From contig JAYMTF010000500.1 in the NCBI GenBank assembly GCA_036897485.1, positions 1-34,899 on the forward strand: 34,899 nucleotides of DNA, in the 5' to 3' direction. Positions 20,101 to 29,220 of this stretch are shown here, piece by piece (the first letter of the stretch is position 1; each line of letters opens with the position of its first letter). Made by a program: the position numbers and the translations under genes. The stretch comes from Pelargonium nanum. Lineage: Eukaryota > Streptophyta > Magnoliopsida > Geraniales > Geraniaceae. The notes beneath the pieces are model-generated. The model made no database searches and was not told the origin of the DNA. It saw nothing but the letters and a program-made list of their open reading frames with translations.

Positions 20101-21284
20101 TGCACCTCTTCCAGGACTTGAAACAATAATTGAAGAGTTACTGCAGGAAGATGGGTATGGCTACATCACTGCTTGATTTATAATAATAATTTCTTTTTGA
20201 AAATGTAGAGGTATTAATCTGGAAAACCAGAAACTTCCTTTATCATGGTCAATATTCATCCATAAAGACATAACAAATCTGCTAGTAATTCATGAGAAAG
20301 AGTGTTAGCAGTTGAACCCTCCATGCAGATTGTGATTGTATAGTTAGTGTCTAGTGAATAATTGGTATATGTGATTGATTGGTGATTTTTATTATGATTA
20401 GAGTTTATATGATCGATGATTGCATGGTTGCTATGATGTGGAGATGATTTTAGTCGGTTGTTGGCCGAGTTATTCCAGTATTGTAACTAGCCTATAACAT
20501 GGCAATCTTTGCATGGTTTCGCTTCGCCGTCCAACCCTCCTTGATAAGTATTGAAGATTAATGATAGTAGTTGCATGAGAAAATAATCTCTTGTTGGACT
20601 GGTAAGTTTTTGACTTGTTCAGGATTGGGGCGGGTTAGATGAATGTATTTGATAGATATTCATTTACACACACACTCTCCATCACACGAATGTGATCATG
20701 TACTGTATTTCCTTGTCTTTGTATAGAAAGTGCAGCCATAAAAAGTAAATGCTTAGTGTGAATCCCAACATTACTACAAGTTTAGAGTAAATAAAATCAT
20801 CCTTGAAAAGGAAATAATTACTTGGAGGTTTTTGGTCATGATCATTTGCTGATAAAACACTTGTATCCTGTGGTGTCACGGTGCAGTATAGAGGATGTAC
20901 ACATCAGCCGACAAGGGTTTGAGAAACGAGTTGTTTCACAAGATCTGCAGCTTTGGCTTTCAAATGTGAGTTTCCCTGTCTATTCATCCATACCATACCA
21001 TTTCATGCCTTGTACTAATGAATTGCTATCGGCATTTTGCACAACTACGCATACAGGCACCACCTGTGAATCAACAGTTCACTCTCCTTGCTCGTGCTGG
21101 AAGGCAGGTAAGTTTGGTCAATCTCTATCTCTCGTGCTCGTGATTGTGCTCGTGCTCGTGCTCGTGTGTTTTTGCTCACAAAATAATGTAAATGATCCAG
21201 GTTCAGGAAATACTTCTTTCAACATCGCTTGATCAGGAAGGCATAAAGAGAGCATTGCAAAAAGTATTGGAAAGGGTCCCATAA
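14195..21284 (+). CDS. SRRP1: Chloroplast S1-domain RNA-binding protein, SRRP1-like, 10 exons
   Basis: Probable plastid RNA-binding protein with two S1 (OB-fold) domains. The name rests on recalled similarity to Arabidopsis At3g23700, linked to chloroplast RNA processing. Coding exons: 14195-14452, 15208-15367, 16896-16957, 18010-18169, 18258-18378, 19858-19939, 20051-20154, 20887-20965, 21057-21107 and 21201-21284. Phases join to give 386 residues, near the family length. Residues 1-60 are rich in Ser, Leu and Phe with few acidic residues, as in a plastid transit peptide, followed by an acidic linker. S1 domain one is about 100-165 (GLIYEGTVESVNTGGLLIRF) and domain two about 189-262 (GRVGGVEDFGAFVHLRF, VHSSEVSW). 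The C-terminal part contains LPGLETIIEELLQEDG and GFEKRVVSQDLQLWLSN, features of this subfamily and not of ribosomal protein S1. An in-frame GTG upstream was rejected as start in favour of ATG 14195. Introns carry several MITEs. Confidence 0.9.
15496..15513. repeat. (AT)9 microsatellite in SRRP1 intron 2
   Basis: Uninterrupted alternating A and T within the intron; similar runs occur at 21501-21516 and 30248-30264. Confidence 0.85.
16149..16401. mobile_element. Stowaway-type MITE in SRRP1 intron 2
   Basis: The left end reads CTCCTTGTGTCCCAAAATG and the right end carries the imperfect complement CATTTTAGGACAAAAGAAG, with the GAGTGTCTTG/CAAGACACTC pair just inside. It is flanked by TA at 16147-16148 and 16402-16403. 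The CTCC.. termini, about 29-bp inverted repeat and TA duplication are standard for Stowaway (Tc1/mariner) MITEs. At 253 bp with mismatched ends it appears older than the copy at 18891. Confidence 0.8.
18613..18785 (+). mobile_element. Palindromic MITE copy F (diverged) in SRRP1 intron 5
   Basis: The central region matches copy D: a CATACCCGCCCC phrase, then AATGAACTTGTGGG, then the core GGGCATGGAGCGCCCG at 18704-18719 and CGGAT. It is followed, as in other copies, by TAGCTTAGTCCCTTGCTCTC and an AT-rich stretch. The outer inverted ends are eroded and the left GGCTTAGG phrase is missing. Confidence 0.5.
18891..19092. mobile_element. Stowaway-type MITE in SRRP1 intron 5
   Basis: The left end is CTTCCTCCGTCTCAAAATGA and the right end is its near complement, TCATTTTGGGACGGAGGGAG, with TA on each side (18889-18890 and 19093-19094). 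CTCCCTCCGTCCC-type termini and TA target duplication identify a Stowaway MITE. It is 202 bp with no coding capacity. Confidence 0.88.
21131..21166 (+). repeat. CTCGTG hexanucleotide microsatellite in SRRP1 intron 9
   Basis: Repeated CTCGTG units, interrupted once by a TGATTG variant, lie 24 bases after the end of exon 9 in the 93-bp intron. Length variation here could affect a very short intron. Confidence 0.75.
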
Positions 21285-22287
21285 AAGGAAGTATAATTAG
21301 AATGACTGATCCAATTTGTATAATTGTATTCATCTCATTGATTATTACCCAATCCTGATTATCATCTTTTAAACAGGTTTTGGAATCTCATTACTCCTAC
21401 ATTAAAAATATGTACTCTTTTATCATCTCTCTTTTTAGTCTTAAATTACATGCAGTGAAGAAGAAAACATGAACTACGTTGCACTGTTGCAGAGCTATGA
21501 ATATATATATATATATGTATATCATGTATGTATATATTATTGTGTCAACTTATTTGAATTTTAGATTTATCATCTTATGTAAACACAATTTTTTGTGTGG
21601 TGCGTAACAATGAAAGAACAAAAAAAGAACAGCAAGCCAAGGCTAAAACATCAACCACCAACCCTGCCATATTTCTACTCAGAGTCATCTTAATCATTTT
21701 ATGAGTCCGGTACTAAAATAAAAAATTAGACTCTTAAAAATTGCATTTTTTGTGTCATTAAATATAACTTTTAATCATTCAATCAAATAATTCCAGGAGA
21801 ATGTGAAAGGTGAATTAACCGTTACATTTAAAATTCACAAAGAAATCATTAAATCAATTACGATCAAGGAAAAACATGTAAACTTTATAAACAGGGAAAA
21901 GCATAAATGAACTCTACTCATCCACTTATAAACAGGGTTAGAGGAATTATCTTAATTTCTCTTAGGGTGAAAACAACACACAAGGGCAGAATGGTAATCA
22001 AGTAACTCTAGTTAGAGTTAGTAGCCTCAGGGTGCTTAGACGATTTCCCTATGACAACAAGCACCTCTAGGATTCCAAAATCAAAGACAAGCTCATTATC
22101 CAACTCGGAGTCAAGATCAAACCCCTTAGAGGCATATGTCTGCTTAGAAGACTACCTTGGAAAAGATAACACAAGATACAACAAGCAGGATGGAAGCTAT
22201 GGAAAGTTCTTCAACTCATAAAATCAAAAGCACTAATGAGAAGTTGAAAAGTTGGAGAATGTAGTGATTCAGGTTCTGTAATCATAG
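21285..22287. other. 3' flank of SRRP1 and AT-rich spacer
   Basis: Probable 3' untranslated region directly after the stop, an (AT)8 run at 21501-21516, then AT-rich sequence with no supported gene. From about 22020 the composition changes to a purine-rich, stop-broken stretch that may be the decayed upstream gag part of the retrotransposon remnant that follows. Confidence 0.45.
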
Positions 22288-23549
22288 AAGAACCTTGAGG
22301 TTCAGATGAGACAATTGACCAACAATCTTACCAAGAGAGTCGAAAGATTTCTACCAAGCTTACCTACCATGAATTCAAAAGAGCAATGCAAAGCTGTCAC
22401 AAAAGTCTGGGTAACGATCATATGATCGTAGAGGAAGAAAAGCGCCCAGGGTTCTGAGTACAGGATTGTTGAGGTACTAGAGGAAGAATCTATGTACATG
22501 CACTGAGTTTGCAAAGGAGGTCCTCGAAAGACAAAGAGAATGTTGTACTTAAGCTTTATGTGCTAACTGCTCTTTTCCCACATAGCTAGGTTGATGAATT
22601 ACAAGCTAGATGCAGAAGTTCTTGACGATGTTTATGTAACTATTGTTTTTGCTGATGCACTAGCATATATGCATTTTACATGAAGTTTATGAAAGACTTA
22701 AAAGATAATTTGAAGATGTGGAGATCGTGAGTCTTAATGTTGAGTGTAGTGCGGTAATTCAACACATCATTCCTACCAATCTCAAAGACTCAGGCAATTT
22801 TTCATTGTCTTGTGGGATTGTGAGCTTGATTTTCAAAAAACTTTATGCGATTTTGGGGGTTATGTAAGTCTAATGTCTATGTCTATTTGTAAAAAACTTG
22901 AGTCTGGAGAGATGAAACAAACTAGAATACAACTCCAAATAGCATATAGAACTATAAAATATATTGATAAAGTATTGGAGGATGACCTCAGGAAAGTAGA
23001 GCACTTTTGCATTCCTTGGGACTTCGTAATTAAGGATATAGAGGACAGCTGTCCATATGATTCTAGGTGGACCTTTCTTCTCAATCGCATGTACTATGAT
23101 TGATGTGAAAGTTGAGAAACTCGTATTGAGCATCGGAGAGGACAAAGTCGAGATTGACGTGAATAAATCCTTGAAACACCTAGTAGTCGAGAAGAGTTGC
23201 CATGGTAAAATTTATAGACTCTTGTTTGTAGGATTTTCTTGAGACTTTTAACGAGTTTCCACTAGATAGCTAGGTGATAGCTTTCACAGGAAGGATTGAA
23301 CCCTTACTAAGATAGTAGTTTCCAGTATCACAAAAGAAATTGGAGCTTAAGTAGCTGCCTAGTCACCTCAGGTACACTTTTTTGTATAGTGAAGAGGAAT
23401 TTCATGTTATTGTTAATGTTCCCTAACTGGACCACCATTGCTTGCACTTTTAGAAGTTTTTTGAAAATATAAAGCTGCAATTAGGTGGACTATTAATGAT
23501 GTCAATGGATTTGAGTTCTTTTCATTCATTCATCTGATGTTGGAGAGGT
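22288..23549 (+). mobile_element. Decayed Ty3/gypsy gag-protease fragment (Athila-like)
   Basis: Broken reading frames match plant Ty3/gypsy polyprotein in the right order. First, a gag C-terminal segment with NLEVQMRQLTNNL and KEQCKAVT (about 22288-22430). Then a linker with ECSAVIQ and PTNLKDSGNFSL (22742-22815). Then the aspartic-protease region with CDFGG, in the position of the usual D-S/T/L-G active site, and IKYIDKVLEDDL (22810-23103). Then a VEKLVLSIGEDKVEID segment, and finally a pre-reverse-transcriptase stretch with LRYTFLYSEEEFHVIV (about 23366-23420) and KAAIRWTINDV. Stops and a frameshift near 22815 and another near 23060 show it is dead. No reverse transcriptase, integrase or long terminal repeats follow; it ends where MITE copy C begins. 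Confidence 0.75.
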
Positions 23550-23727
23550 TAATTTTTGGCTTAGGTTAAGCCATTAATGAGGTGATGACACCTCATTAAA
23601 ATTCATGGATTCGGGCGGGTCGCTTCGCTCCCATCAATTCACTTGGGTGCTATGTGTGAAATTTAATGAGGTGTCATCACCTCATAGGTTTGGTTTAGCC
23701 TAAACCAAAAATATGTTAACTTAGATT
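23549..23727 (-). mobile_element. Palindromic MITE copy C (core reversed)
   Basis: The left inverted end TTTTTGGCTTAGGTTAAGCC runs on into an ATTAATGAGGTGATGACACC stretch. The right end is its complement through GAGGTGTCATCACCTC and TTTAGCCTAAACCAAAAAT, giving about 50-bp termini. The core GGGTCGCTTCGCTCCC is at 23617-23632. Copy C lies exactly where recognisable retrotransposon sequence stops and pairs with copy D across a spacer with TTATATATATATAG. Confidence 0.75.
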
Positions 23728-23756
23728 CCTTTTCCTTTATATATATATAGCAAAAT

Positions 23757-23950
23757 GAATCTAAGCCATAATTTTTTTGACTTAGGCTAAACCAAGTTTA
23801 TAAGGAAATGACACATCATCTAATTTAACCCATACCCACCCTAATAAATTTGTGGGAGCAAAGCGACCCGTTGGATCCTTGTTTTTTTAATGAGGTGGCG
23901 TGTTTTTATTGATGGCTTAGCCTAAGCCAAATAGTGTTTGGCTTAGAATC
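23757..23950 (+). mobile_element. Palindromic MITE copy D (core forward)
   Basis: The left end is GAATCTAAGCC, then TTTTTTTGACTTAGGCTAAA. The right end is GATGGCTTAGCCTAAGCC, then TTTGGCTTAGAATCC. The core GGGAGCAAAGCGACCC is at 23854-23869, followed by GTTGGATCC. The right flank is CCTCTCTCTCTC, the complement of the GAGAGAGA that borders copy A on its left. Confidence 0.75.
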
Positions 23951-24061
23951 CTCAACCTCTCTCTCTCAATCTATATATATAAAATTCGACAAAGGCATAT
24001 TTATAGAATTATAGTATTAAAATTTGAGAATCCGAGGACTCTTATTTTCTTGTTTATATTA

Positions 24062-24618
24062 GGGTTATAGACTACCCTGAAATTGACACATTTTGCAATT
24101 GACTGCCCTAAACGTTTTTCTCCTAACTATTGACTACCCTATACTTTTCATCACTTTTTTCGTCCAATGAACCGTCAGTTAACACGCACAATGACCAAAA
24201 TACCCTTTGTCCATTTTGACTATTGACTACCTGTACTTTCAAATTTGTATCAAATGTTAGAGTTTGTATTGGTTGAACAAATTTTGGGTTTGTTAGTCAA
24301 ATGCTAGGGTTTGTGTTGGATTTATGTTGAGTTTGTGTTGGTTGAACAAAAAATAAGTGAAGCTTACGAAGAAACTTTGAATATTTTGGCGAACATTCAT
24401 GAACTTGTTCTTGACCAACGAAGAAGAAGAAGGGTAAAATTGTCATCTCAATTTTTTTTAAGTCATGTGTTGTGCACATATGAGAGATTGTTTTTCCGTC
24501 AAAGTTAAATGACCGAATGATGGAGGAAAATACAAAGTAGTTGATTGTTACGAAAAAATTACAGGGTAGTCAGTTACAAAAAAAGGTCAATTTCAGGTTA
24601 GCCATATGTAATTATTTT
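24062..24618. mobile_element. Mutator-like non-autonomous element with 9-bp target duplication
   Basis: A 557-bp element with long imperfect inverted arms (about 24062-24230 and 24430-24618). Outermost matching blocks are ACCCTGAAATTGAC on the left and the complement GTCAATTTCAGGTT on the right. Both arms contain GACTACCCT-type phrases and a GGTCATT/AATGACC block. TTTATATTA flanks it at 24053-24061 and 24619-24627, a nine-base duplication as expected for Mutator-class insertion, although the string is AT-rich and could match by chance. The interior has a 65-codon frame (24311-24508) of no recognised family. It lies about 380 bp upstream of the dCTP pyrophosphatase start. Confidence 0.6.
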
Positions 24619-24940
24619 TTTATATTATATTCATAGAAAAAAGTATAATTGGGATGCTTCCAAAGAGACGAAAACAAGTGAAGTGGTCCCTTCAAATCCT
24701 ATGGAAAGCGGTTCAAGTAACCGGCAATAACCGGTAAAGGCATGCCCACTTCATATCATATTCCAACTTTGTTTTCTTCTTTCGAGAAACGAAAAAAACA
24801 AAAAAGCATTTTAACCAAAAGTGCGAGTGCGAGCAAAGACCCGTTTGTGTTGTGTCTTTCTCATTGAAATCAAATTGGAAGCTATTTCGAAAAACAAAAA
24901 AACAAAAAACAAAAAAATTCAAATCAAAATCAAAAGCAGA

Positions 24941-24968
24941 CGAGAGAGAAAGAGAAAGAGAAAGAGAG
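24941..24968 (+). repeat. GA-rich repeat in the probable 5' leader of the dCTP pyrophosphatase gene
   Basis: GAGAGAAAGAGAAAGAGAAAG-like purine tract 30-55 bases before the start codon. Such GAGA tracts are common in plant 5' leaders; no specific regulator can be assigned. Confidence 0.6.
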
Positions 24969-24996
24969 CATTTGGTATCAGAGAAAACCCTACCCA

Positions 24997-25816
24997 ATGT
25001 TTGGGGGGAGAGAAGAAGGTGTCACTCTTGAAGAGTTGATGAGGAAAATGGCTGATTTTGCTAAGGAAAGAGATTGGGATCGATTTCACAGCCCTAGAAA
25101 TCTGCTTTTGGCCATGGTAACCTCTTTTTTAAAACCCTAATTCTCTTTACTTGTTGCATTTCAATAATGCCCACAATCTCTTTGATTTTTGTTCTGAATT
25201 GTTCGGAATCAAATTTATGTGAACAAACTGTCTTCTTTTCCACTATGTATTTTTTTTCTTCTTTTACTGTTTGAGGAACTGTTTGTACAGATCCGGACCC
25301 TTCCATTGACTGTTTGTTTTTTCATTCCTTTTAGTATTGTGTCTTTTGTTCACTAATATGTTAATCACTGTAGCCACAGAATCTGTACTGGATAGCTATA
25401 TCACTTGTGATGTGATATGTATTTTTAAGAACCCATGCATGTATACCTTTAAGACCCCACTTGAGAAGTGAGAAGAAAAAAGGCAGCTTTTGTGATGATA
25501 ATGTAGGTTTTGTTTTTCTTTAAATCTGTTGTTCCATCTGGTGTTTCAGGTAGGGGAAGTGGGAGAGCTGTCTGAGATATTTCAGTGGAAAGGAGAGGTC
25601 CCAAGAGGGCTGCCTGGTTGGAAAGATGAAGAGAAGCAACACTTGGGTGAAGAGCTCTCAGATGTGTTGCTCTATCTTGTTAGGCTCTCTGACATTTGTG
25701 GTGTTGATCTTGGTAAAGCTGCTCTTAGGAAGATGGAGCTAAATGCCATTAAATACCCACCCGGTTTTAACAGGGCTTCTTTCAAGAAGCCCGCGCATGA
25801 CCACGAAGAGGTTTGA
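24997..25816 (+). CDS. DCTPP1: dCTP pyrophosphatase 1-like protein (MazG-like), two exons
   Basis: All-alpha NTP pyrophosphatase that hydrolyses dCTP and modified analogues to the monophosphate plus pyrophosphate, keeping the nucleotide pool clean; probably cytosolic or nuclear as no targeting peptide is evident. Exon 1 is 24997-25116 and exon 2 is 25550-25816, joined in phase 0 by a 433-bp GT..AG intron to give 128 residues, compact as expected. The metal-binding signature is present: GEVGELSEIFQWK (Glu43, Glu46 and Glu49) and GEELSDVLLYL (Glu75 and Asp78), with the usual spacing between the two helices. The start at 24997 gives MFGGREEGVTLEELMRKM, where the LEELMRKMADFAKERDW helix matches the family N terminus. 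The C terminus YPPGFNRASFKKPAHDH is short and basic. The name is by recalled similarity to human DCTPP1 and plant homologues. Confidence 0.92.
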
Positions 25817-26685
25817 ACTTCTCTGATTTTACGCATCCTTTACATGTTTCCCCTATATGTTATTCTTAGGTTTATAGTTTTTTTTTTTTTTTTTTTGTTT
25901 CTTATGTTAATGATTTCTTTTTGGAAAAGATGTTGTCTTTTTGGAGCTAATTAATAGCTGTTTTGTACAGTTTCAAGTCTGATTTGGCTGGGAAATAGGA
26001 TTTTAATTTTATTCTTTTTTTCTGCATGAACACAATCTGGGGTGGTGTGTCACTTTTGCCTGTTATTTATTATGAATATTTGGTTGCGATACACTCTTGC
26101 TTCTGCTGCAATGGTTTCTTTTATTTGCTTCTCTACTTTTGGATTGAATCTCTAGGATTTTAATGTATTTATGATTTGTCCTAATTTATATATGAATTTC
26201 CTTTCCTTGGAACCAAGTTATATGTGTGTAATGACACATGGGGGTCTGTTTTTTCGTCCCAAACAACATAACATACCTTTGTTTTGCAATGTTTGGAACG
26301 GGGTACCAATGTTTTCACTCCGTCTACAATCCTTTTAACTTAATGAAAATTTTCAAAATGTAATCATGTGCTCGTCACATGACCATTTTTAAATCCATTA
26401 TTTCAAAATTATCCTCATCTCTCCCATTTTTTACTAATCTTTGAAACCTTGTTTCCGGTCATGGGAAACTTCAAGGTATAAAGTTTCCGGTGACCAGAAA
26501 CTGGGTTTCTAAATCCATGTGGTTATGGTGACTGGTGAGAAGAACGTGATTCAAATTCCATGTGGCTCACAACTATATATATTTGGAAATTCACCCAGAT
26601 GTTAAGATTTGGAGATTCAATTATGATAAAAAGAAATTATTTTTTATTTTAATGATTGGTTGAGTATTTCATGTAGGATGAGGAA
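25817..26685. other. Spacer between dCTP pyrophosphatase and C2 genes
   Basis: Contains the probable 3' untranslated region of the upstream gene, a long T run at about 25879-25896, and a short inverted motif pair around 26470-26510 (GTTTCCGGTGACCAGAAAC-like). A possible TATA box for the next gene is listed separately. No other gene is supported. Confidence 0.5.
26573..26582 (+). promoter_or_regulatory. Possible TATA box of the C2-domain gene
   Basis: CTATATATAT lies 104-113 bases before the start codon, a distance that would leave a 5' leader of about 75-80 bases. AT-rich context makes chance occurrence easy; there is no transcript evidence. Confidence 0.3.
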
Positions 26686-27219
26686 ATGGAGAAATCGTTA
26701 GAATCAAAATCGATAGAAGTCAAGTCGAACACGATAGAACTAAAGGTCGTGAATGGTGAAGATTTGAAAGTGTACAATTATTTTCAGAAGCCGACCGTGT
26801 TCTGTCAGGTATCGATCGTCAGTGACGATCCAAAAAAGGAGGTTGAGTCACAGACACAGAGGACGGCAACTGTCAAGGAGGATGTTGGGCAACCCCAGTG
26901 GAATCATAAGATGAGATTCACCTTAAACGACTCCATCGTCGATGACCACACCCATCTCTTCTTACAGTTCGATCTCCGCCACGAGGGTCTGGTGTTTGGC
27001 GATAAGCCTATCGGAGAGGTCCGCATGGCCTTTAGGGATCTCCTTGAGAGCACCAATCGGAAAATCCGCTTCGTGAGCCGCGAGGTCAAGTCGCCTGATG
27101 GAAAAGCCAATGGCTGTTTGAATTTCTCTTACAAGGTATATTTGCGTGGCAGAGATTTCGGATTAAAGAAGAATATGTCGCTTGCGGCTGGAAACAAAGG
27201 TTTGTACTTCAATTTTTAG
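26686..27219 (+). CDS. Small C2-domain protein (SRC2/BAP-like)
   Basis: A 177-residue protein that is essentially one C2 domain, a beta-sandwich that binds membranes or partner proteins. Residues 15-130 fit the plant SRC2-type order: IELKVVNGEDLKV, FCQVSIVSDD, QRTATVKEDVGQPQWN, LFLQFDLRHEG, GDKPIGEVRMAFRDLL, then NGCLNFSYKVYLRG. The usual first-loop acidic residue after FGK appears as Thr (QKPTVFCQV), so calcium binding may be weak; that is an inference. SRC2 proteins usually have a long Gly/Pro-rich tail, which is absent. Base composition is richer in GC than the flanks, as expected of real coding sequence. The unspliced frame ends GLYFNF at 27219. An alternative is splicing from a donor at 27200 to 27675, giving a second exon 27675-27715 and a 184-residue product ending DTPYLIK. 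ATG 26686 is the first in frame. Confidence 0.82.
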   Translation: MEKSLESKSIEVKSNTIELKVVNGEDLKVYNYFQKPTVFCQVSIVSDDPKKEVESQTQRTATVKEDVGQPQWNHKMRFTLNDSIVDDHTHLFLQFDLRHEGLVFGDKPIGEVRMAFRDLLESTNRKIRFVSREVKSPDGKANGCLNFSYKVYLRGRDFGLKKNMSLAAGNKGLYFNF

Positions 27220-28422
27220 GTTTTGTTCTTTACGTTCAAAGTATTTGGGAAAGATAAGGTAAATTTTGAAATAATGGGCTTAAATATTGTCATTTGACCA
27301 GCACGTGTTAAATTTTTTTGTTAAGTTAGACGTATTGAAGACGGAGTGAAAATGAGCTTGTGACTGAATTTATTACTCTACCACTAAGAAAACGAGTGAC
27401 CACTTGGAGGGATTAATATTTTTATTGACAATTAGGTATAGTATGATCATTTGATGTGGAATTGTAAGGGGTGGTTTGATAAGGCCTAAATACAATATAT
27501 GTAAAAAAGCATCGTTTAGATTTGAATAGAAATTTAAAAATTAGTAATTTATTTGGTTTAAGTTTTCAAATTATTGGTCAAGAGATGAATGATTTTAACT
27601 CAAGTTTGGAATTATGAAATCAGGTTTTCCCATATTTGCCAATGATGTGTTGTTTTTGCTTGTTTACCTGATAGATGTTGATGAAAAGAAGGATACTCCA
27701 TATTTGATTAAATGATTCTTCTGTTTGTAAGAAGCATGTTTATATCAATTTTGTTGTTATATGTTGAGCTGAAAGTTCGTGCATTGTTGGAGAACCTCTT
27801 TTCTTTTAAATCTGAATTCAAGTATATATTTTTTCATAGTAGCAATATTTCATACGGAATCTATTATAAGATCATATGTTCTGGCCCCACAGATTCATAA
27901 ATAATTTAATAAGTAATTTAGAAGAAGATCGACGTTGTTGTCTTGTCCATTTGACTCATGCAGTCAGTGTTTTTTTTTTCTTTTCTTAGGTTAATGCATT
28001 ATCTTGTAGTTACAAATACAATATTGAGAAAATAGACCATGGAAGGGGAAAAAGATGAAATTTTTTTATTTGATTATGACTTGTACACTATTTGGTTATA
28101 GAAATATCTTCTTGGTAACATACAGTTTTACCAATTTATTAAAACTTAATGGGAAATGACTAATTCATGGATTGGTGATACATGTATTATTCATGTAATG
28201 AAATGGGTAAATCTAGGCCGTTGGTTTCCAAAAGCTTGAAGGCTTAGATTATTCATTTGGCTGGCTTGGCTCACTATTCTTAGAGAAAGGGTGAAGGCTC
28301 GCAGAGATAGGTCAAAGGAATATGCATAGTGATGAGGAGAGATTCATGGAGAATCAGGAGAGGGAGATTGGGAGTGTGGAGAGAGATTGATAGTGAGGAG
28401 AGGGGAGCGAAATCTTAGATGA
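27220..28422. other. AT-rich stretch downstream of the C2 gene
   Basis: Apart from the possible second exon of the C2 gene at 27675-27715, I see no supported coding sequence, no clear transposon ends and no RNA gene. From about 28270 the + strand becomes purine-rich (GGAGAGAGATT phrases). Confidence 0.45.
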
Positions 28423-28617
28423 AGCAAACAAGAATCAAAGAGAAGACGAAGTAAAATCTAACAATCAAAGAACTGACCGAGGAATGTCAGAAAGAGGAAC
28501 GGATTGGCATCGGGTATGCGTTGAGATCAAAAGCAAACAAGAATCAAAGAACATAGTGGAATCCAACAAATCTTAAACTGAACGAGGAATGTGAGAAAGA
28601 AGAACGAATTGGGAGGA
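28423..28617 (+). repeat. Purine-rich direct duplication, period 110 bp
   Basis: GCAAACAAGAATCAAAGA occurs at 28423 and again at 28533. Both copies continue with similar ordered phrases: ATCTAACAAT versus ATCCAACAAAT, then CTGACCGAGGAATGT versus CTGAACGAGGAATGT, then GAACGGATTGG versus GAACGAATTGG. It is an old tandem duplication with small gaps. Confidence 0.7.
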
Positions 28618-29190
28618 TGTATTTTGATAAAAGATATTGGTGTTATGAATGGCACCATTCCAGGTATGAATTGTAAATAGAAAGAGACCAAACAGGAGAA
28701 TCGATAGAAGAGATCAACCATTTTAGGTATGGATTCTAAATTGGTATAGAGTACTTAAAAAAAATAATGTACTGTTAGTAGTTGATGAAAAGAAAGTACT
28801 AAGTCCAGATCCGGTAAAATTGCATGAATACATGTAGAATTTGAATGAATCCATATGTTGGTAAACATACATGTACATGTAGCTCACTCATATTGTGAAT
28901 GTGATTAGAGATCCAGATATGGTTAGAAGGCTGGAGTTAGTAGTGTTTGATCTTAAGATGAAATATGTAGGCAATTTGCACATGAGGTGTTTCGCTTGGG
29001 GAGATGTTATAGAACTCAGGTGTCTGGTGAAATTGTATGTAAACATTGAAATAAGATATAAACTCCAGTGATAGGGAAAATGTAGATGGAAGTTTAGAGT
29101 GACTATAGCTATAGATTTGGTTAGTTTTTTAGTAGAAACCTTGTTATTGTGGGATAAATTTTTCTTGATAGGGATGGTGAGGTATCTTTG

Positions 29191-29220
29191 TGTATTGTAT
29201 TGTATTGTATTGTATTGTAT
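29191..29220 (+). repeat. (TGTAT)6 pentanucleotide microsatellite
   Basis: Six perfect TGTAT units in gene-free DNA. Confidence 0.95.

Noticed and set aside
24997..27219. Fusion of the dCTP pyrophosphatase to the C2 domain by splicing GAAGAG|GTTTGA at 25810 to ATGTAG|GATGAG at 26679
   Set aside because: The frame would stay open, but GTTTGA is a weak donor, the acceptor lacks a good pyrimidine tract, the pyrophosphatase is already full length, and the C2 protein has its own plausible start and TATA-like box.
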